Source: Dreissena polymorpha (taxonomy: Eukaryota; Mollusca; Bivalvia; Myida; Dreissenidae). From it: a stretch of 64,000 bases of DNA. Location of the stretch: assembly GCF_020536995.1 (NCBI RefSeq), contig NC_068355.1:69017307-69081306 (forward strand), read 5' to 3'. The position numbers and the translations under genes were made by a program. Below, one piece after another: positions 60,213-64,000 of this stretch. A model generated the notes under the pieces. The model was not told where the DNA came from and did no database searches. It saw only the letters and a program-made list of their open reading frames with translations. Positions within the stretch are counted from its first letter, which is position 1. Each line of letters begins with the position of its first letter.

Positions 60213-63200
60213 ATGGAAGACCTGGGAGATGACAGCGAACATGATGACCTTATTATGGCTGGCTTGGATCATGTAGAGATCAAATCTGAACACAGAGAAC
60301 CTGTCAGCATTAAAGTTTTATGTATGCTTTCAATGCTTTATATACTTATACAGTGTTTTTAACCAGGTTTTCCGAAGGAAAATTAACCAGGTTTTCCGAA
60401 GGAAAAAACTGGTTATTAGATTGGCGAATGCGGGCGGGCTGGCGGGCGGGCGGAACAAGCTTGTCCGGGCCATAACTATGTCGTTCATTGTCAGATTTTA
60501 AAATCATTTGGCACATTTGTTCACCATCATTGGACAGTGTGTCGCGCGAAATAATTACGTCGATATCTCCAAGGTCAAGGTCACACTTTGAGTTCAAAGG
60601 TCAAAAATGGCCATAAATGAGCTTGTCCTGGCCATAACTATGTCATTCATTGTGAGATTTTAAAATCATTTGGCACATTTGTTCACCATCATGGGACGGT
60701 GTGTCGCACGAAAGAATCACGTCAATATCTCCAATGTCAAGGTCGCCACGACTTAAAATAGATTTTTTTTTAAAAACAAACTTACAAAGGGGGTTAATTT
60801 TGTTTGTTCATTTCAAAAGTTCAGTTTGAGTTTTCTCCCTTTATCAGATTTTTTTTTCACAATGAAAACCTGGTTTTGTGACAATTTTGTCCCTTGTTTT
60901 TCATTTAAAATCGGGTTCGGTAACCGGACCCATTCCCAATGGAAAAAAGTATATATTTTTCCCAAATGGGAGCTAAAAATTCCCAATGGAACCAAAAAAA
61001 TATTTTTTTTTTTTTTTTTTAGATCAATATTTTGTTCATCTCCCTTCCATATAAGATCAACCTTAGTAAATATAGTACTGGATACACTTGTATCCTCAAT
61101 TTTGAAGCATTTGTTAGCAAAACAAGAACAACACTAATTTCCCAAATTTTGTCAAAACGCCGCGAATTTTCCCGATTCAAAGGGACCCGGCCCCATTCCC
61201 AAAATGGTGAAAAAAACACTGTTATATGAACTGTTATGAAACTTGCTAATAACATTTATGAAGAATTGGGATTAATTATACCCCCACAAACCAAGTTTAA
61301 GGGGGTATATAGGAGTAAGCTTGTCGGTCGGTCAGTTTGTCGGTCGGTCAGTCTGTATTAAGTGTCCGCTTTCTATAAAGACTATTTCAAGTTGTTTTCA
61401 TCTGATCTTCACCAAACTTGGTCAGATGTTGTATCTATATGATGTCTAGGTTAAGTTCGAATATTGGTCATGCCGGATGAAACACTAGGTCACGGGGTCT
61501 CTTAGTGCGTTTTAAACATTGAGCATGGTGTCCGCTCTCTAATTCAAGTAGTTTTCATCAGAGCTTCACCAAACTTGGTCAGAAGTTGTATCTAGATGAT
61601 GTGTAGGTCAAGTTTGAACATGGGCCATGCTGGGTCAAAAACTAGGTCATGGGGTCACTTAGTGTGTTTAAAACATTGAGCATGGTGTCTGCTGTTTTTT
61701 GTGATGACAACATGCAAAATTTTCTGTGTCAATGCGGCATGTGGGATATTCGTCACATCTGTGACAAAGCTCTAGTTTTCTTTGCATATGTCAGTCTGTC
61801 AGGCCATAGACAATTTGTGCTGATGCATTATTTGGAGAAAGATATGACCTACAACCTTAGAAAAATGTAATCATGGTATTTGGGCCAGTAGGATGATGTG
61901 GATGAACTTTGAGGTCTAAGGTCAATATCACAGAGGCTGTCATACTCAAATTTGTTTCCGCATATGATCTTGAGTTTGCTTTTCCCTATTATCATTCACA
62001 TTTGTATATTGTTTTCTTCAGGTGAAGGCATATTGATTTTGAGGTCACCATTCCAAATGTCTAGCTTACAGGGTCTTTAAACAGGAAAATAATTTTGGCA
62101 TTATATTTTTGGCACACTTTGATTATTGAGCAAATTGCAATTATGGTTACAAGGGATGAAAACAAAGATGCATTTTACCTAATGTTTGAGATCACAGTTC
62201 ATGATGGCGTTGCACAAGCTAGTATAGATAGATTGTTTCTGCATTACAAAAATATAGAAAACACATAACCTATGATTATTGTTTCTGCATTACAAAAATA
62301 TAGAAAACACATTACCTATGATTATATAAATCAGGTTATCAGCATGGTGGTTACTGATATGATTTATATGATTCCTATTGATTTTTGAGGGCAAAAGGTG
62401 AAATTTCAAGGTAAAATGGGTTGTAACAGAAAATCATATTTGCCATAAAATCTTGAGAAGGCTTTGACCTTAAATCATGCAAATTATTATAGTGGTTATT
62501 TGGATGGAAAGGAAGACATCACATTTATGGTCATCCCGTTCAAGGTCAAGTTCATAGGAGTTTGGTTTCAATACTGTATCCAGAGATTGCTTTGACATAT
62601 GATCATATAGGTTGGTGTGCTTGCTATTTAAGATGAAAGAAAGATGCCTGTATATTTTCAGGTCATAGATCAAGGTCACAAACTGTTGTAACACACACTT
62701 TCTTTTCATACAATTAATAGAGTATGTGTTCGATCATATACATTAGTAATCTGGTTATTCTTCATCTTGATGAAGGATGACCCCAAAAGGATTTTAAATT
62801 AAGAGGTCAAAGGTCAATGTTACTGGGGCAATTTTGGTTCAAGTTGGAAGGCATTGTCAGGAGGAATACATGTTTAATAAACATATATTGTTTTTTTTAT
62901 AAAATGTAAAATTTAAACATTATTTAAGGAAATCTTATTTGATTGCCACCTACCTACAAACACTTCCTTACAAATAAAATAATATTATCTTAAAGAGAAT
63001 AAATAAAAAAGTGCGTTTTCTGAAGTTTTCTTGGTATGTATAATATTGGTATTAATGGAATTAACAATATTTTTTTTTATAAATGTACCCATGTTAACTT
63101 ATAATAATGTTTTGAAATAATCATATACAGTTACTCCAGCAATGCTTCAGGAATCTTTATAACATGTATATTTCAGGGAGCCATGCCGATAGTGATTCTC

Positions 63201-63362
63201 AACTGAGCAACTTTGAGATTCCTGAAGGAATCAAGGTGAAGTCGCCGACTACAGATGATGAGCATTCTCTGGGTAACCATGATGACATTGGGGAGAACAG
63301 CGGAGATCAGATACTTGACTCAGAGGGAGAACTGTCAGTGCAGCTGAAACAGGAGCCTGATG
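60213..63362 (+). CDS. Start of an acidic, probably nuclear protein (gene continues past the window)
   Basis: Exon A follows acceptor CCCATTCAG at 60199. It begins MEDLGDDSEHDDLIMAGLDH, then VEIKSEHREPVSIKVL, and would end at 60321 before GTATGC in phase 1. Exon B (63177-63362) follows TATATTTCAG and encodes SHADSDSQLSNFEIPEGIKV, KSPTTDDEHS and ELSVQLKQEPDG, ending in phase 1 at GTAGGT. The phases agree. The protein is rich in Asp, Glu and Ser, with SUMO-type sites (IKSE and LKQE). That is typical of the leading part of zinc-finger or other transcription factors. No domain is present in the window, so no name is given. Confidence 0.6.
60360..60775 (+). repeat. Mollusc unit repeat with GGTTTTCCGAAGGAAA head
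   Basis: AACCAGGTTTTCCGAAGGAA occurs twice at the head. GGCGGGCGG and two units of about 180 bp follow, starting GCTTGTCC(G/T)GGCCATAACT and containing TTGGCACATTTGTTCACCAT and ATATCTCCAA(G/T)GTCAAGGTC. It lies in the intron of the acidic-protein gene. Confidence 0.85.
60830..61225. repeat. Distant relative of the CAGGGTTTTTTT element
   Basis: CCCATTCCCAATGGAAAAAA, TATTTTTCCCAAATGGGAGC, a central A/T run, and CCCCATTCCCAAAATGGTGA followed by an A run mimic the layout of 52987-53373. The sequence itself differs. Ends are uncertain. Confidence 0.45.
61280..61790 (+). repeat. Mollusc unit repeat with GGGGGTATATAGG head
   Basis: The head is TACCCCCACAAACC with AAGGGGGTATA, then a GTCGGTCGGTCAGT run. 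Two units of about 170 bp follow, with CTTCACCAAACTTGGTCAGA, TAGGTCA and GTGTCCGCT. The closing section, ATTCGTCACATCTGTGACAA AGC, is typical of the family. Confidence 0.85.
61791..63176. other. Intron with diffuse repeat remnants, no gene
   Basis: Worn pieces such as AAGGTCACAAACTGTTGTAA are probably further unit-repeat remnants. GATTGTTTCTGCATTACAAA is directly duplicated at 62229 and 62276. No coding signal. Confidence 0.4.
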
Positions 63363-64000
63363 GTAGGTGTCTCAAGTGGGGTTAATTTAGTTAGAATGTA
63401 TATCTTTTCAATATCTACATTGAGTTCCAGTCAGCGTAACATTTTCCAAAAACTCCAGTCACCAGGTCTTATCACCTCTATAGGGGCCACATTTATGTCA
63501 ATCTTTATAAAACTTGGTTTGTACATTTATTTGGATAATACGTCGATCACCAATTTAGAAAACGTGTCGAAAAAACTAAATCAATAGGTAAAGTTTTGAT
63601 AATTGGTTTTCCTTGAATTTAGGTGGGGCTTATCGTGATGGCCCTTTTCATTGCGTTTAATTTCATGTGAATTTGAAATTAATCCATTGTGGCAGGCAGT
63701 GCTTCAAGGTCATGTGTGAAGGCTGGACCACATCTAGACTACTATGTGATATGGTCCCCGAGTGTTAGTGGCGAACAATTGCTGAAGTAATCAACAATAA
63801 ATGACTGTTGATGTCACTTTTCTAAGTCACAGGGATGTAGATTAACAATTAGCCCTTGTTAGCTGTAATCCTTACCTTATTTTTTTGCGTGAAACTATTT
63901 TTTAATGAGGCAAAAATTGGATCCCATTCTTGTTCTTAGTATATATTTTCCTCTATTGTGATCTTTAAATGCCCCCCTTATTGTTAACTTTATTTTGAAA
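63363..64000. other. Intron to window end, worn repeat edge
   Basis: TCTATAGGGGCCACATTTAT and AATCTTTATAAAACTTGG at 63477-63520 are worn 165-bp-family motifs. No further exon is seen. Confidence 0.4.

Overview
The window is animal nuclear DNA, AT-rich, with introns, many dispersed repeats and few genes. It most resembles a bivalve mollusc, probably Dreissena (zebra or quagga mussel). That rests on recalled similarity of two small repeats: a fold-back element built around AGGCTAATCAGGGACGACAC, and one with TTAACCCATTTATGCCTAG ends. The predicted proteins are lophotrochozoan in style. No search was run.

Host genes. (1) A serine racemase / serine-threonine dehydratase family gene (SRR-like) covers 2458-35022 on the plus strand in nine exons. 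The phases join without a break into 327 residues. Its introns are filled with mobile DNA. (2) A two-exon gene for a small secreted cysteine-rich protein with the prokineticin/astakine cysteine pattern lies at 37097-37741. (3) The first coding exons of an acidic, SUMO-motif-rich, probably nuclear protein lie at 60213-63362; the gene runs off the right edge. (4) A broken first exon of the YqaJ/SWIM protein type lies at 53629-53816, inside an inverted-repeat element. A minus-strand signal-peptide exon at 35057-35200 is only a candidate.

Mobile DNA by region. 3004-3860: a TIR element carrying a tRNA-Ser(AGA)-like gene. 5206-10790: three blocks of a mollusc repeat with units of about 165 bp. 13521-22343: a DIRS-type fossil with inverted ends and an internal complementary region, holding CCGGTCAC arrays and three arrays of the palindrome GAGAACCTAGGTTCTC. 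23767-24882: probable solo LTR. 25823-26052: TTAA-flanked MITE. 26549-33821: an Ngaro-like tyrosine-recombinase retrotransposon with an added SGNH hydrolase ORF and identical 216-bp ends, so recent. 38566-43160: a 4.6-kb inverted-repeat element with a PIF/Harbinger relic and large hairpins. 43615-47216: a TIR element interrupted by a partial Ty3/gypsy copy; an uninterrupted sibling is at 52987-53373. 47735-51534: an element with arms of about 500 bp and an internal core promoter. 53453-55297: an inverted-repeat element around the YqaJ-type exon.

The host genes show no operon-like relation. The main theme is a compact enzyme gene expanded to 32.5 kb by nested insertions, beside a small secreted cytokine-like gene. 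The most unusual structures are the palindrome arrays, the tRNA-carrying TIR element and the several long hairpins.
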